Origin: a virus | Virus record (IMG/VR): IMGVR_UViG_3300017987_000313 | Location: 1-26,699 of that record | Strand: one strand, 5' to 3' | Length of the DNA: 26,699 nt | Shown: piece after piece, positions 1 through 5,407 of the stretch | Layout: the number at the start of each line of letters is the position of its first letter | Position numbering within the stretch: position 1 is the first letter of the stretch | Program-made: the position numbers and the translations under genes | Notes under the pieces: generated by a model | Told to the model about the DNA's origin: nothing | What the model saw: the letters and a program-made list of their open reading frames with translations, nothing else | The model's database searches: none

Positions 1-1
1 C

Positions 2-394
2 AATTTAGTCGAGTTGGCAGAGGCAGCTATCAAGCTATATGATATTGATTTCCTATTGATTGATAATCTCCAAAAGATTCTTATTCCTGGGAAATATTAC
101 ACCACTGAAACAGCAAAAGTAATTTCCAAACTGAAGAATCTAGCCATAGATGCTAAAATTCCCATTCTTCTTATTTGTCACTTGAGAAAACCGGATAAGG
201 ATTCAAATAGAAAAAAGCCACAGCTTTACGATTTGAAATCGAGTTCAAACATTTATCAAGATGCTGATATGGTCTTAATTTTATGGGAATGGAAAGGGAA
301 GATTCAACTTGATGTTCTTAAAAACAGAACAGGACCCACGGGGAAAGTGGAAATGGAGTTTAACAAAGACATTGGGAAATTTAAAGAAATATGA
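2..394 (+). CDS. DnaB-type replicative helicase, C-terminal end (5' end outside window)
   Basis: The reading frame is open to the left edge of the window, so only the last ~130 residues are present. They match the RecA-like ATPase core of DnaB-family helicases. A hydrophobic Walker-B-like strand (FLLIDNLQKI) comes first, then a strand ending in LLICHLRKP (sensor-like His), then a segment DLKSSSNIYQDADMVLIL that corresponds to the DnaB 'DLR.SG.IEQDAD' motif. The close is KNRTGPTGKVEMEF, which matches the 'KNR.GPTG.v.l.F' end of the family. Such a helicase unwinds DNA at the phage replication fork. Walker A must lie upstream of the window. It is the first of four co-directional plus-strand genes. 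A TTG at 14 could be misread as a start, but the frame continues upstream of it. The family assignment is strong; whether the phage also encodes a primase or loader cannot be seen here. Confidence 0.85.
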   Translation, partial: NLVELAEAAIKLYDIDFLLIDNLQKILIPGKYYTTETAKVISKLKNLAIDAKIPILLICHLRKPDKDSNRKKPQLYDLKSSSNIYQDADMVLILWEWKGKIQLDVLKNRTGPTGKVEMEFNKDIGKFKEI

Positions 395-400
395 TATAAT
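372..400 (+). promoter_or_regulatory. possible sigma70-type promoter inside the helicase 3' end
   Basis: TTGGGA (372-377) is followed after 17 bases by a perfect TATAAT (395-400). The predicted transcription start (about 407) falls at or within two bases of the ATG at 409, so any transcript from it would be leaderless or nearly so. This is pattern matching only. Confidence 0.35.
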
Positions 401-408
401 AAAATGAA

Positions 409-693
409 ATGGTGACAGAAAAAGGCCTTCAAGAGCTTGTAATTAGGCTTTTAAAAAATACTCTTCACCATATTGAAAACCCATATATGATTATTGGGGT
501 TTCATCGAACCCCAGCAATAGGGAGGAACGAGAATTATACATAGAATATCTTATAGACTTACGAGAGTGGACAAATGAAAAACCAAACTTTTGGTTTTGT
601 GCCTGGGAAGAGTATACTGGTTATTCTAAAGAAAAAATCCAGACAACTTTTCAAGAAAAAATTGATAATAAATTAAAACAACTTCAAAAATAA
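409..693 (+). CDS. hypothetical protein, 94 aa
   Basis: I do not recognise this protein. It is a small soluble product with aromatic residues in the middle (NFWFCAWEEYTGY) and a lysine/glutamine-rich C-terminal helix. No membrane segment or signal peptide is visible. The ATG at 409 is chosen because the ATG at 404 meets a stop after three codons. There is no clear ribosome-binding site; a TATAAT box ends nine bases upstream. Its stop codon overlaps the next gene by one base (TAATG), so the two are probably translationally coupled. It lies directly behind the DnaB-like helicase, so a replication-associated accessory role is possible but unproven. Confidence 0.7.
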   Translation: MVTEKGLQELVIRLLKNTLHHIENPYMIIGVSSNPSNREERELYIEYLIDLREWTNEKPNFWFCAWEEYTGYSKEKIQTTFQEKIDNKLKQLQK

Positions 694-926
694 TGATTAT
701 TATATTATGTGACTGCTGTGGAAAAAAAATAGGAGAGAGTAATTCTGTGGGACAGTTTGTAATCTCTAAGAAGCCGTCAAAAGCACTTCTTAGCTTAGGG
801 AATAAAAAAAATACTCAACAAACAGAAACAATGTATCAGCTGTGCTCCAAATGTGCTGAAGAAACGGAAAAATTTCTTGTCAACAGAAGACAAAAGAACC
901 AAGCAACTCAAAACATAAAATCTTAA
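693..926 (+). CDS. small zinc-ribbon-like protein, 77 aa
   Basis: The N-terminus contains CDCCGKKIGES and the middle contains CSKCAEETEKF. This gives two CxxC knuckles about 40 residues apart, typical of a small zinc ribbon. The region between them is basic (SKKPSKALLSLGNKK). The C-terminus is a charged, Gln/Asn-rich tail. No enzymatic motif is visible; nucleic-acid or protein binding is the usual role of such small phage ribbons, but the target is unknown. Its ATG overlaps the upstream stop by one base, suggesting coupled translation within the helicase operon. Confidence 0.7.
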   Translation: MIIILCDCCGKKIGESNSVGQFVISKKPSKALLSLGNKKNTQQTETMYQLCSKCAEETEKFLVNRRQKNQATQNIKS

Positions 927-959
927 TAAAGGTCAGATAAAAAATAATTTATTAATTGA

Positions 960-1313
960 ATGGGATACAAAAAGAGGGACACAAAAGGGCGGGTTGATTG
1001 CCGACCCCCAAAATATCAAGAATTTCTTTATCCTATGCCCCCTACAACATGTAGTAAGGATTGTGTTTATTGGCCACAATGCAAAGAGGGAAAGGAAATT
1101 ATTTTACCACTGAAACAAAGAGAGGAAAAAATTTGCCAAGTATTAGGGATGCCAAATCGAATATGGAGTATAAACCAAGATGGGCTAAGAAAACTAACGC
1201 TTGAATCCGACTCAGGAAAAGAAAAAAGGACCTTCACCGGCAATACTATGTTATTAACAATAAGAGCTGCAGAAAATTGGATTTTAAACGAGAGGAAAAT
1301 GGGGCAATTGTAA
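960..1313 (+). CDS. hypothetical Cys-containing protein, 117 aa
   Basis: I do not recognise this protein. The N-terminal third is basic and proline-rich and carries a cluster TCSKDCVYWPQC (three Cys, after one earlier Cys) that could bind a metal. The C-terminal half is predicted mostly helical and ends with RAAENWILNERK. The start is the ATG at 960; there is no convincing Shine-Dalgarno site. It is the last plus-strand gene and is followed within 30 bases by a strong intrinsic terminator, marking the end of the helicase transcription unit. The antisense frame over 1067-1336 was judged a shadow. Confidence 0.65.
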   Translation: MGYKKRDTKGRVDCRPPKYQEFLYPMPPTTCSKDCVYWPQCKEGKEIILPLKQREEKICQVLGMPNRIWSINQDGLRKLTLESDSGKEKRTFTGNTMLLTIRAAENWILNERKMGQL

Positions 1314-1340
1314 TATAAAAATATTACATCTTCCAATCAA

Positions 1341-1368
1341 AAAGAGGGATTTTATTCCCTCTTTTTTT
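1341..1368. terminator. bidirectional intrinsic terminator between convergent units
   Basis: A perfect 9-bp stem (AAAGAGGGA 1341-1349 / TCCCTCTTT 1356-1364) with a 6-base loop is followed on the plus strand by a T run (1362-1368). On the minus strand the same hairpin runs into TTTTT. It separates the plus-strand helicase unit from the minus-strand lysis unit. Confidence 0.85.
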
Positions 1369-1391
1369 ATTAGAGAAGAGCAAGAAATTAT

Positions 1392-1448
1392 TTATTCACA
1401 CTCTTCTTCGTCATCAAATTCTTCTTCGTCTTCTTCGTCAAAAAACAT
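1392..1448 (-). CDS. possible acidic micro-ORF, 18 aa
   Basis: An ATG-to-TAA frame encodes MFFDEEDEEEFDDEEECE, in which 13 of 18 residues are Asp or Glu. It sits 47 bases downstream of the transglycosylase gene at the end of the lysis unit. No ribosome-binding site is visible. It could be a translated acidic micropeptide, or merely a GAA/GAC-rich low-complexity tract. Confidence 0.25.
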   Translation of the reverse strand: MFFDEEDEEEFDDEEECE

Positions 1449-1495
1449 AATAATTTTTAATTTTAAACTGATATATGGCGACCTTTTATTTCTTT

Positions 1496-2131
1496 TTATA
1501 ATTTGGGTGACCAGCAATGCCTACTTTGGTCCCACCTCCAGCTTTCTCCCTGTTCCAAAAGCCATAATGCCAAAATAGAACAACAAGAATCTGAAAATAC
1601 AGGATGTGTCCTTTGAGATACAGGAATACCATCCAATTCTCTCCAATTCATTTTTTTATTACATTCCGGGGGGATATACTCTCCATCTTTCTTCATTCTT
1701 TCCAATGTTTCATTCCAAGTAGAAGAAACAAATCCACAGGGCCCAGCTCCAGCTATACATCCATATCTTAAATTACAATCACGTGGGTCGGGTCCACACT
1801 CACAACCCTTAATATTTTCAAGCATCCAAGAATAATAATCGTGTGTTGTTTGTGAATTATTTGATATAACCCCTTTTCCTGTTGTTATATTTGCTATAGA
1901 AACTAGACTATTATTTTGGTCAGTAATAATAGTTCCCAGGCTTTCTGTGCTTATATAATAAGGGGAAACAATAGGTTTTAGGAACAAATTATATGAATCC
2001 CTCTCAGGAAGCTCCAGGAGGCTGATAGAAGCGTTTTCTTTTTTTGCTAGTATTTGGGATAGGTTTAAGACAAAAACGCTTAGAATAGTAAAGAGAATCG
2101 CCTTAAACAAGATTTTTTGTTTAATACTCAT
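1496..2131 (-). CDS. exported lytic-transglycosylase-like protein (endolysin candidate), 211 aa
   Basis: Residues 1-30 form a signal peptide or N-terminal anchor (two or three Lys, then AILFTILSVFVLNL). The mature part has a transglycosylase-like layout. A possible catalytic Glu111 lies in GCECGPDP, followed by a Gly-rich turn and GFVSSTWNETLERM (about 133-146), which resembles 'GLFQF.PSTW'. The C-terminal region has a helix CCSILALWLLEQG and SWRWDQSRHCW, typical of the end of these domains. Many Cys residues (110, 112, 119, 125, 132, 157, 183, 184, 206) suggest disulphides outside the cytoplasm. It would cleave glycan strands of peptidoglycan during lysis or entry. It lies just downstream of a holin candidate. 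A SAR-type (signal-anchor-release) endolysin is an alternative for the N-terminus. Family-level confidence is moderate. Confidence 0.65.
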   Translation of the reverse strand: MSIKQKILFKAILFTILSVFVLNLSQILAKKENASISLLELPERDSYNLFLKPIVSPYYISTESLGTIITDQNNSLVSIANITTGKGVISNNSQTTHDYYSWMLENIKGCECGPDPRDCNLRYGCIAGAGPCGFVSSTWNETLERMKKDGEYIPPECNKKMNWRELDGIPVSQRTHPVFSDSCCSILALWLLEQGESWRWDQSRHCWSPKL

Positions 2132-2139
2132 ACATTAAA

Positions 2140-2169
2140 GGGGTGGGAAAGCAAAATACTCCCCACCCC
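2140..2169 (-). other. G-rich intergenic hairpin between holin and endolysin genes
   Basis: GGGGTGGG (2140-2147) pairs with CCCACCCC (2162-2169) over a 14-base loop. On the minus strand it contains the 11-mer GGGGTGGGGAG, also present in the hairpin at 11082-11152. It ends nine bases before the transglycosylase start codon and has no U-tract, so it is more likely an RNA processing or translation-control element than a terminator. Confidence 0.5.
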
Positions 2170-2175
2170 CAAGCA

Positions 2176-2445
2176 TTATTCGTCAATTACAGGAAGTTTC
2201 CATCCAAGGCCGTGTTTTAGAAGGTCAACAATGAAGACTAGTGCTCCAAAAGTAGTTAACATTCCAATTAACTCAGCATTTCCCAAAATTGTATCTAGGA
2301 TAGGAAATTCAAGAGTTACTCCTATTGTAGACAATAATTTTGTAACGATTTCAACCCCAAGTGTTAAAAGGCTTCCCCAAACTGGGTATCTGACAGCCTT
2401 TTTAACTGACTTTTCTGCTTTATAGCTCGATTTTAGCAAGCTCAT
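2176..2445 (-). CDS. holin candidate, 89-aa membrane protein
   Basis: The protein has a basic N-terminus (KSSYKAEKSVKKAVRY), then two hydrophobic stretches at about residues 22-48 and 58-76 (LIGMLTTFGALVFIVDLL), and a short C-terminal tail. Length, topology and position next to two cell-wall-degrading genes fit a small two-TM phage holin that permeabilises the cytoplasmic membrane to time lysis. No specific holin family motif is recognised. The start is the ATG at 2445; there is no strong Shine-Dalgarno site. A promoter-like pair lies upstream (2502-2530). Confidence 0.6.
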   Translation of the reverse strand: MSLLKSSYKAEKSVKKAVRYPVWGSLLTLGVEIVTKLLSTIGVTLEFPILDTILGNAELIGMLTTFGALVFIVDLLKHGLGWKLPVIDE

Positions 2446-2501
2446 AGTTCATTTTCTTAGGTTTTTTAAGCGACCTTTGCTAAAAATGAATTGTCTCTTA
2501 C

Positions 2502-2530
2502 ATTGTCATTAAATTATATAGAAAAGTCAA
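2502..2530 (-). promoter_or_regulatory. possible promoter for holin/endolysin genes
   Basis: On the minus strand TTGACT (2530-2525), 17 bases, then GACAAT (2507-2502). It lies between the stop of the peptidase gene and the holin start. The -10 matches only 4 of 6 consensus positions. A TATAAT also present in the spacer is too close to the -35 to serve it. Confidence 0.35.
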
Positions 2531-2536
2531 GAAAAC

Positions 2537-3607
2537 TTAGTTGAACATTGAGTTCAATTTTGCTCTAGTTTTGGGACCAACTTTACGTCCCTGTAATGCA
2601 TTCAGTTCTTCGTCTGAAGCTACCTGATACTTCCTCTGGAACGCCAGAACCGCTTTTGCTGTGATTGTACCATAATATCCTGTCGCTGGCACATTCACAG
2701 GAAACAGTTCCTCGTACATTAAAGCTCTCTGTAAATAAGAAACTTCTAAATTATTCATTCCGAAGATTAAATCTTTTTTCCATTGATGGGTAGGTTTTGG
2801 AATTTCACTTACTTCCTCTTTCTCTCTCCATGTATTCTTTAAATCTTTCAGGAATCCCCAAGCCCTTATTGGCTGGTCTTCAGTAATAATTCCCTGTCCA
2901 TCAAAACCCCAATCATATCCCCAGCTGTTATCAAAAAAGATAGCTCTCTTTCCTTTCCAAAGTCCATAATCAACCCCCGTCACCAAATGTCCGTAAGTTC
3001 CATCATCCCTGTTAGTAACCTCTGCGTTTGTCCAATCTCCCCTGCTGAATCGGCAAGCCAATGACACTCCCCCTACTTCCCTGATAGCATTAGCTATCAA
3101 GTCAAAATTAGCATCCTTTGATTGGGCATACCCTCCCGCCTTTCCTACTAAAGCCACCTGCCTGTCTATACTTTTTCTGTCCGAGTCATCATTCATCTTT
3201 TCCTCTGTCATGTCCTGTGAAGGCATTAATTGTTCTAAAGTTACTCCTTTCCGATATGCAATATCTAACGCATCCTGTTGCCACATTCCCTTAATTCCCT
3301 GATTAGCCCTCTGGGAGTAAATGTCCCTTGCTGAATAGTGTACAAATTTTCCTTCCTCTTTAACATTTGAAATCCCCAAGAGCTTTGAAACGGTCTGGGC
3401 AACGCATGACCCTGACCCATCTTGTTCAAAAATAGGATATTTCTTCCATTGGTCGGGGTCTTTGCCTGACCAAACAAGCGGCTGGTCGGCTAAAATTTCC
3501 TTAGCTTCGTAGTCCTCCTCCTTTTTCTCTGGTGGTCTCTTATCTCGAATAAGCCCTGTTCCAGAGGGTTTGTAATACTTACTGAATTTTTTAAAAAAAT
3601 TAAACAT
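2537..3607 (-). CDS. papain-like (C1) peptidase with C-terminal peptidoglycan-binding domain
   Basis: The product is 356 aa from the ATG at 3607. A longer frame to 3754 is rejected because it would run through the tRNA-Cys and tRNA-Gln genes. The catalytic domain (about 45-260) shows the papain signature: EQDGSGSCVAQ with Cys68, GHLVTGVDYG with His207, and FFDNSWGYDWG with Asn227. The C-terminal part (about 285-356) reads NNLEVSYLQRALM...GYYGTITAKAVLAFQRKYQV, a standard PG_binding_1 three-helix domain. There is no signal peptide. It probably cleaves peptide cross-links of the host wall, acting with the holin and transglycosylase next door as a second endolysin. A virion-associated wall hydrolase is the alternative. 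No clear Shine-Dalgarno site precedes the start. Confidence 0.8.
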   Translation of the reverse strand: MFNFFKKFSKYYKPSGTGLIRDKRPPEKKEEDYEAKEILADQPLVWSGKDPDQWKKYPIFEQDGSGSCVAQTVSKLLGISNVKEEGKFVHYSARDIYSQRANQGIKGMWQQDALDIAYRKGVTLEQLMPSQDMTEEKMNDDSDRKSIDRQVALVGKAGGYAQSKDANFDLIANAIREVGGVSLACRFSRGDWTNAEVTNRDDGTYGHLVTGVDYGLWKGKRAIFFDNSWGYDWGFDGQGIITEDQPIRAWGFLKDLKNTWREKEEVSEIPKPTHQWKKDLIFGMNNLEVSYLQRALMYEELFPVNVPATGYYGTITAKAVLAFQRKYQVASDEELNALQGRKVGPKTRAKLNSMFN

Positions 3608-3614
3608 ATGTTTG

Positions 3615-3690
3615 AGATATGGGTGAGATTTGAACTCACGTAAACGGGTTTGCAATCCGTTGCCTTCTAACCAGACTTGGCTACCATATC
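3615..3690 (-). tRNA. tRNA-Cys(GCA)
   Basis: Acceptor GATATGG pairs with CCATATC. The anticodon loop is TTGCAAA-like with GCA between ACGGA/TCCGT stem halves. D-loop GG and T-loop TTCAAAT are canonical. Discriminator U73 is as expected for Cys. No CCA is encoded; CA follows position 73. It is the most 3' gene of the array. Confidence 0.93.
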
Positions 3691-3695
3691 TTATG

Positions 3696-3769
3696 TTCCA
3701 GAGGGTGGATTCGAACCACCAGATACAAGGTTCAAAGCCTTGCGACTTTACCATTTTGTCTACTCTGGA
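3696..3769 (-). tRNA. tRNA-Gln(TTG)
   Basis: Acceptor TCCAGAG/CTCTGGA, anticodon arm CAAGG-CTTTGAA-CCTTG giving TTG (codon CAA). T-loop TTCGAAT, D-loop GG, A73. U1-A72 is typical for glutamine. CA follows the discriminator. Confidence 0.92.
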
Positions 3770-3775
3770 ATATTG

Positions 3776-3847
3776 CTCTACCGAGAGGACTCGAACCTCT
3801 AACCCTTCCCTTAACAGGGGACAGCTCTACCATTGAGCTACGGTAGA
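3776..3847 (-). tRNA. tRNA-Asn(GTT)
   Basis: Acceptor TCTACCG/CGGTAGA, anticodon loop CTGTTAA (GTT; codons AAU/AAC). T-loop TTCGAGT, D-loop GG. G73 is the expected Asn discriminator. CA follows. Confidence 0.93.
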
Positions 3848-3850
3848 ATC

Positions 3851-3869
3851 TAAAAACTAGAGTCAAGAA
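3851..3869. repeat. left copy of 19-bp inverted repeat flanking the 3887-4321 gene
   Basis: TAAAAACTAGAGTCAAGAA is the reverse complement, with one mismatch (18/19), of the sequence at 4335-4353. The two copies bracket a single gene inside the tRNA array, defining a 503-bp unit. Confidence 0.75.
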
Positions 3870-3886
3870 AAATTAGTTTATTTTAC

Positions 3887-4321
3887 TTATTTATCCTCCT
3901 CATATTCAGAGTTTTTCACAACCTTTACAAATTCATACTTGAGAATCCCATTCTTAATATCGTTCCAAGTTTCATTATTACATTCTCCATCCGGCAAGTC
4001 ATTTCCCCTTGTCCACTCTTCTCCAGCTCTTGGTTTTCGGTTTTGGACATAGGCACCAAGATAACCTTTAGATTTTCCATTCTTTGGTTTGATGACATGA
4101 ATGGGGTAATAGTAATTCTTAGTGTATAGTCTAACTACAATTCTTTTTTCATCAAGAGAATCTTTATAGTCTGATATATACACATATTTTTCAATTTGTC
4201 TATAGGGAACTATCTGTATAAGCCATCCAACCAATTCTGGAAATCCTTTTAGCAATTCCAAGTTATATTTTAATTTTCTCTTAGATTTTATTTTTTCTTT
4301 GTTCAACGGTGTTTCGTTCAT
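3887..4321 (-). CDS. hypothetical protein, 144 aa, flanked by inverted repeats
   Basis: I do not recognise this protein. It has a very basic N-terminus (NKEKIKSKRKLKYN), a hydrophobic stretch GFPELVGWLIQIVPY, and a beta-rich centre with tyrosines (VVRLYTKNYYYPIHVIKPK). The C-terminus ends acidic. No catalytic motif is visible. It stands alone between tRNA-Asn and a hairpin-rich spacer, and a 19-bp near-perfect inverted repeat begins 17 bases after its stop and ends 14 bases before its start. This suggests an inserted cassette, although no transposase motif is present. Start ATG at 4321; no good Shine-Dalgarno site. Confidence 0.7.
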   Translation of the reverse strand: MNETPLNKEKIKSKRKLKYNLELLKGFPELVGWLIQIVPYRQIEKYVYISDYKDSLDEKRIVVRLYTKNYYYPIHVIKPKNGKSKGYLGAYVQNRKPRAGEEWTRGNDLPDGECNNETWNDIKNGILKYEFVKVVKNSEYEEDK

Positions 4322-4334
4322 AATTTTTATACCG

Positions 4335-4353
4335 TTCTTGACTCTAGATTTTA
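4335..4353. repeat. right copy of 19-bp inverted repeat
   Basis: TTCTTGACTCTAGATTTTA pairs with the copy at 3851-3869 (18/19). The embedded TTGACT also resembles a -35 box. Confidence 0.75.
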
Positions 4354-4370
4354 AAGTCCAAAATAATTTC

Positions 4371-4545
4371 CTGAGAGGTGGAGAAGGGAAAACTAAAACT
4401 ATAACTAAAAAAATATAAAACCTTTCTCCACCTCCTAGGAAACTATTAATTTCCTAGGTAAAAGAAAACCTTAAACAATAAATTGTATGAAGTTATAGTA
4501 AGGTATTTTCCTAGAAAATACCAATTGCCCTATTGGTTGGCAACC
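4371..4545. other. hairpin-rich spacer, possible structured RNA
   Basis: No gene is visible between 4322 and 4563. The stretch holds successive perfect hairpins. Stem 1 is GAGGTGGAGAA 4375-4385 with TTCTCCACCTC 4424-4434, around an A-rich loop. Stem 2 is CCTAGGAAA 4434-4442 with TTTCCTAGG 4450-4458. Stem 3 is GGTATTTTC 4502-4510 with GAAAATACC 4514-4522. Stem 4 is TTGCC 4525-4529 with GGCAA 4539-4543. None is followed by a convincing T-tract. It may be an RNA expressed with the tRNA operon on the minus strand, or from a plus-strand promoter-like TTGACT-18-AATAAT at 4338-4367. Confidence 0.45.
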
Positions 4546-4563
4546 TCCTACAACTTATCTTGT

Positions 4564-4634
4564 TGGCTTGATAGGACTTGCACCTATACTCTTTCCCATA
4601 TCAGAGGAAGGCTTTACTATTTAAGCTACAAGCC
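4564..4634 (-). tRNA. tRNA-Ile(GAT), A18/G55 type
   Basis: Acceptor GGCTTGT/TCAAGCC (last pair mismatched). Anticodon arm TTCCT-CTGATAT-GGGAA gives GAT (AUU/AUC). The D-loop is AAATAGTA (A18G19 instead of GG) and the T-loop is TGCAAGT (G55 instead of U55). A73; next bases ACA, not CCA. Its 5' end overlaps the stop of the 4626-4898 gene. Confidence 0.87.
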
Positions 4635-4898
4635 AAAATTATTTTTCTTTATTTCTTTATATTCTTCTTCTGTACATTCATACTCTATATAATATCCTTC
4701 TTCATCTCCTTTCAATATTCCCTTGTCCACTAGACCTTTCATCTTGTTCAAAAAAGATATAAATTCTCTACAATTCGCATTTTTATCAATATCTTCAATA
4801 CATTTTTTGTCTTTACATTTAATATTATCCGGCCAATCTTTAATCTCTTGGCATAATTTATTAATGTATTTATTTGAAAATGTTGTTTTAATTTTCAT
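4626..4898 (-). CDS. hypothetical protein, 90 aa
   Basis: I do not recognise this protein. It is rich in Lys, Glu and Asn with four Cys (LCQEIKDW, IKCKDKKCIED, NANCREF) and one later Cys (YECTEEEY). The C-terminal part looks like an alternating strand/helix (GYYIEYECTEEEYKEIKKNN). The start is ATG 4898, 8 bases after the 3' end of tRNA-Thr. The stop TAG lies inside the first bases of tRNA-Ile, so gene and tRNA overlap by nine bases. The protein-like composition and correct spacing between tRNAs support a real gene, but no function can be given. Confidence 0.6.
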   Translation of the reverse strand: MKIKTTFSNKYINKLCQEIKDWPDNIKCKDKKCIEDIDKNANCREFISFLNKMKGLVDKGILKGDEEGYYIEYECTEEEYKEIKKNNFGL

Positions 4899-4905
4899 AT
4901 TTTTG

Positions 4906-4980
4906 AGCCAGCAAGAGGATTTGAACCCCTAACCTACTATTTACAAGATAGTAGCTCTACCAGACTTGAGCTATACTGGC
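4906..4980 (-). tRNA. tRNA-Thr(TGT)
   Basis: Acceptor GCCAGTA/TGCTGGC. Anticodon arm ACTAT-CTTGTAA-ATAGT gives TGT (codons ACN). T-loop TTCAAAT, D-loop GG. The discriminator is U, unusual for Thr (commonly A). CA follows. Confidence 0.9.
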
Positions 4981-4987
4981 CAAATTG

Positions 4988-5058
4988 TGGTAACTCTTAG
5001 AATTGCACTAAGAACTCCGGCTTATGAGACCGATGAGGTACTGTTCCTCTAAGTTACC
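4988..5058 (-). tRNA. tRNA-Met(CAT), elongator-like, A18/G55 type
   Basis: Acceptor GGTAACT/AGTTACC (G1-C72 pair, so not a bacterial initiator). Anticodon arm TCGGT-CTCATAA-GCCGG gives CAT, and the stem lacks the initiator GGG/CCC run. D-loop AACAGTA has A18G19; T-loop TGCAATT has G55. A73, CA follows. An Ile2 (lysidine) identity is less likely because a tRNA-Ile(TAT) is also encoded. Confidence 0.88.
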
Positions 5059-5060
5059 AG

Positions 5061-5134
5061 CAGGAGCTGAAGGGCTCGAACCTCCATTATTGGTTTTGGA
5101 GACCAATGTTTTAAGCCAGTTAAACTAAACTCCC
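5061..5134 (-). tRNA. tRNA-Trp(CCA)
   Basis: Acceptor GGGAGTT/AGCTCCT with a terminal G·U pair. Anticodon arm TTGGT-CTCCAAA-ACCAA gives CCA (UGG). T-loop TTCGAGC. G73 is as expected for Trp. The C34 anticodon reads only UGG, consistent with UGA being a stop. Confidence 0.9.
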
Positions 5135-5138
5135 ATAG

Positions 5139-5215
5139 TGAGCAGAAAATGAGTATCTACCCACTTCCGCTCAACTATCTTTTATCAGTCAAACGAATAA
5201 AAGATTGAGGATAGA
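5139..5215 (-). other. two-hairpin spacer between tRNA-Trp and tRNA-Gly
   Basis: The bases 5135-5255 hold no tRNA or gene that I can fold. On the minus strand there is a long imperfect hairpin with ends TGAGC/GCTCA (5139-5173), about 15 pairs with one bulge, and a second hairpin ATCTTTTAT/ATAAAAGAT (5177-5185/5198-5206) enclosed by CTATC/GATAG. It could be a tRNA-precursor processing site or a small RNA. Confidence 0.4.
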
Positions 5216-5255
5216 ACTTGTTAGCACTATATAGTTTTAAAGTTCCACATCCCTG

Positions 5256-5327
5256 AGTGCCTAATGAGACTTGAACTCACATCATCTCCTTGGAAGGGAG
5301 AGGTCCTGCCGATTAAACGATAGGCAC
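5256..5327 (-). tRNA. tRNA-Gly(TCC)
   Basis: Acceptor GTGCCTA/TAGGCAC. Anticodon arm TCTCC-CTTCCAA-GGAGA gives TCC (GGN). T-loop TTCAAGT, D-loop GG, U73 as in bacterial tRNA-Gly. CA follows. Confidence 0.93.
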
Positions 5328-5333
5328 TTATTG

Positions 5334-5407
5334 CGGGACTCACGGGATTTGAACCCGTAATTACTCCGTGACAGGGAGCCGTGATGACCAGGTTTCACCA
5401 GAATCCC
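5334..5407 (-). tRNA. tRNA-Asp(GTC)
   Basis: Acceptor GGGATTC/GAGTCCC. D-stem GTGA/TCAC. Anticodon arm GCTCC-CTGTCAC-GGAGT gives GTC (GAU/GAC). T-loop TTCAAAT. G73 is as expected for Asp. CA follows. Its first 13 bases overlap the 3' end of the YdcF-like gene. Confidence 0.92.

Noticed and set aside
3608-3754. N-terminal extension of the papain-like peptidase frame
   Set aside because: The extra codons run through tRNA-Cys and tRNA-Gln; the protein-like sequence starts at the ATG at 3607.
4338-4367. Plus-strand promoter TTGACT-18-AATAAT inside the right inverted repeat
   Set aside because: The spacer is long, the left repeat copy has no matching -10, and no plus-strand gene or terminator follows; noted only as a possibility for the hairpin spacer.
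4371-4560. A hidden tRNA or tmRNA in the spacer before tRNA-Ile
   Set aside because: No acceptor or T-arm with a proper TTC/TGC loop can be paired; only simple hairpins are present.
5135-5255. A degenerate 29th tRNA between Trp and Gly
   Set aside because: The hairpins do not assemble into a cloverleaf and no T-loop consensus is present.
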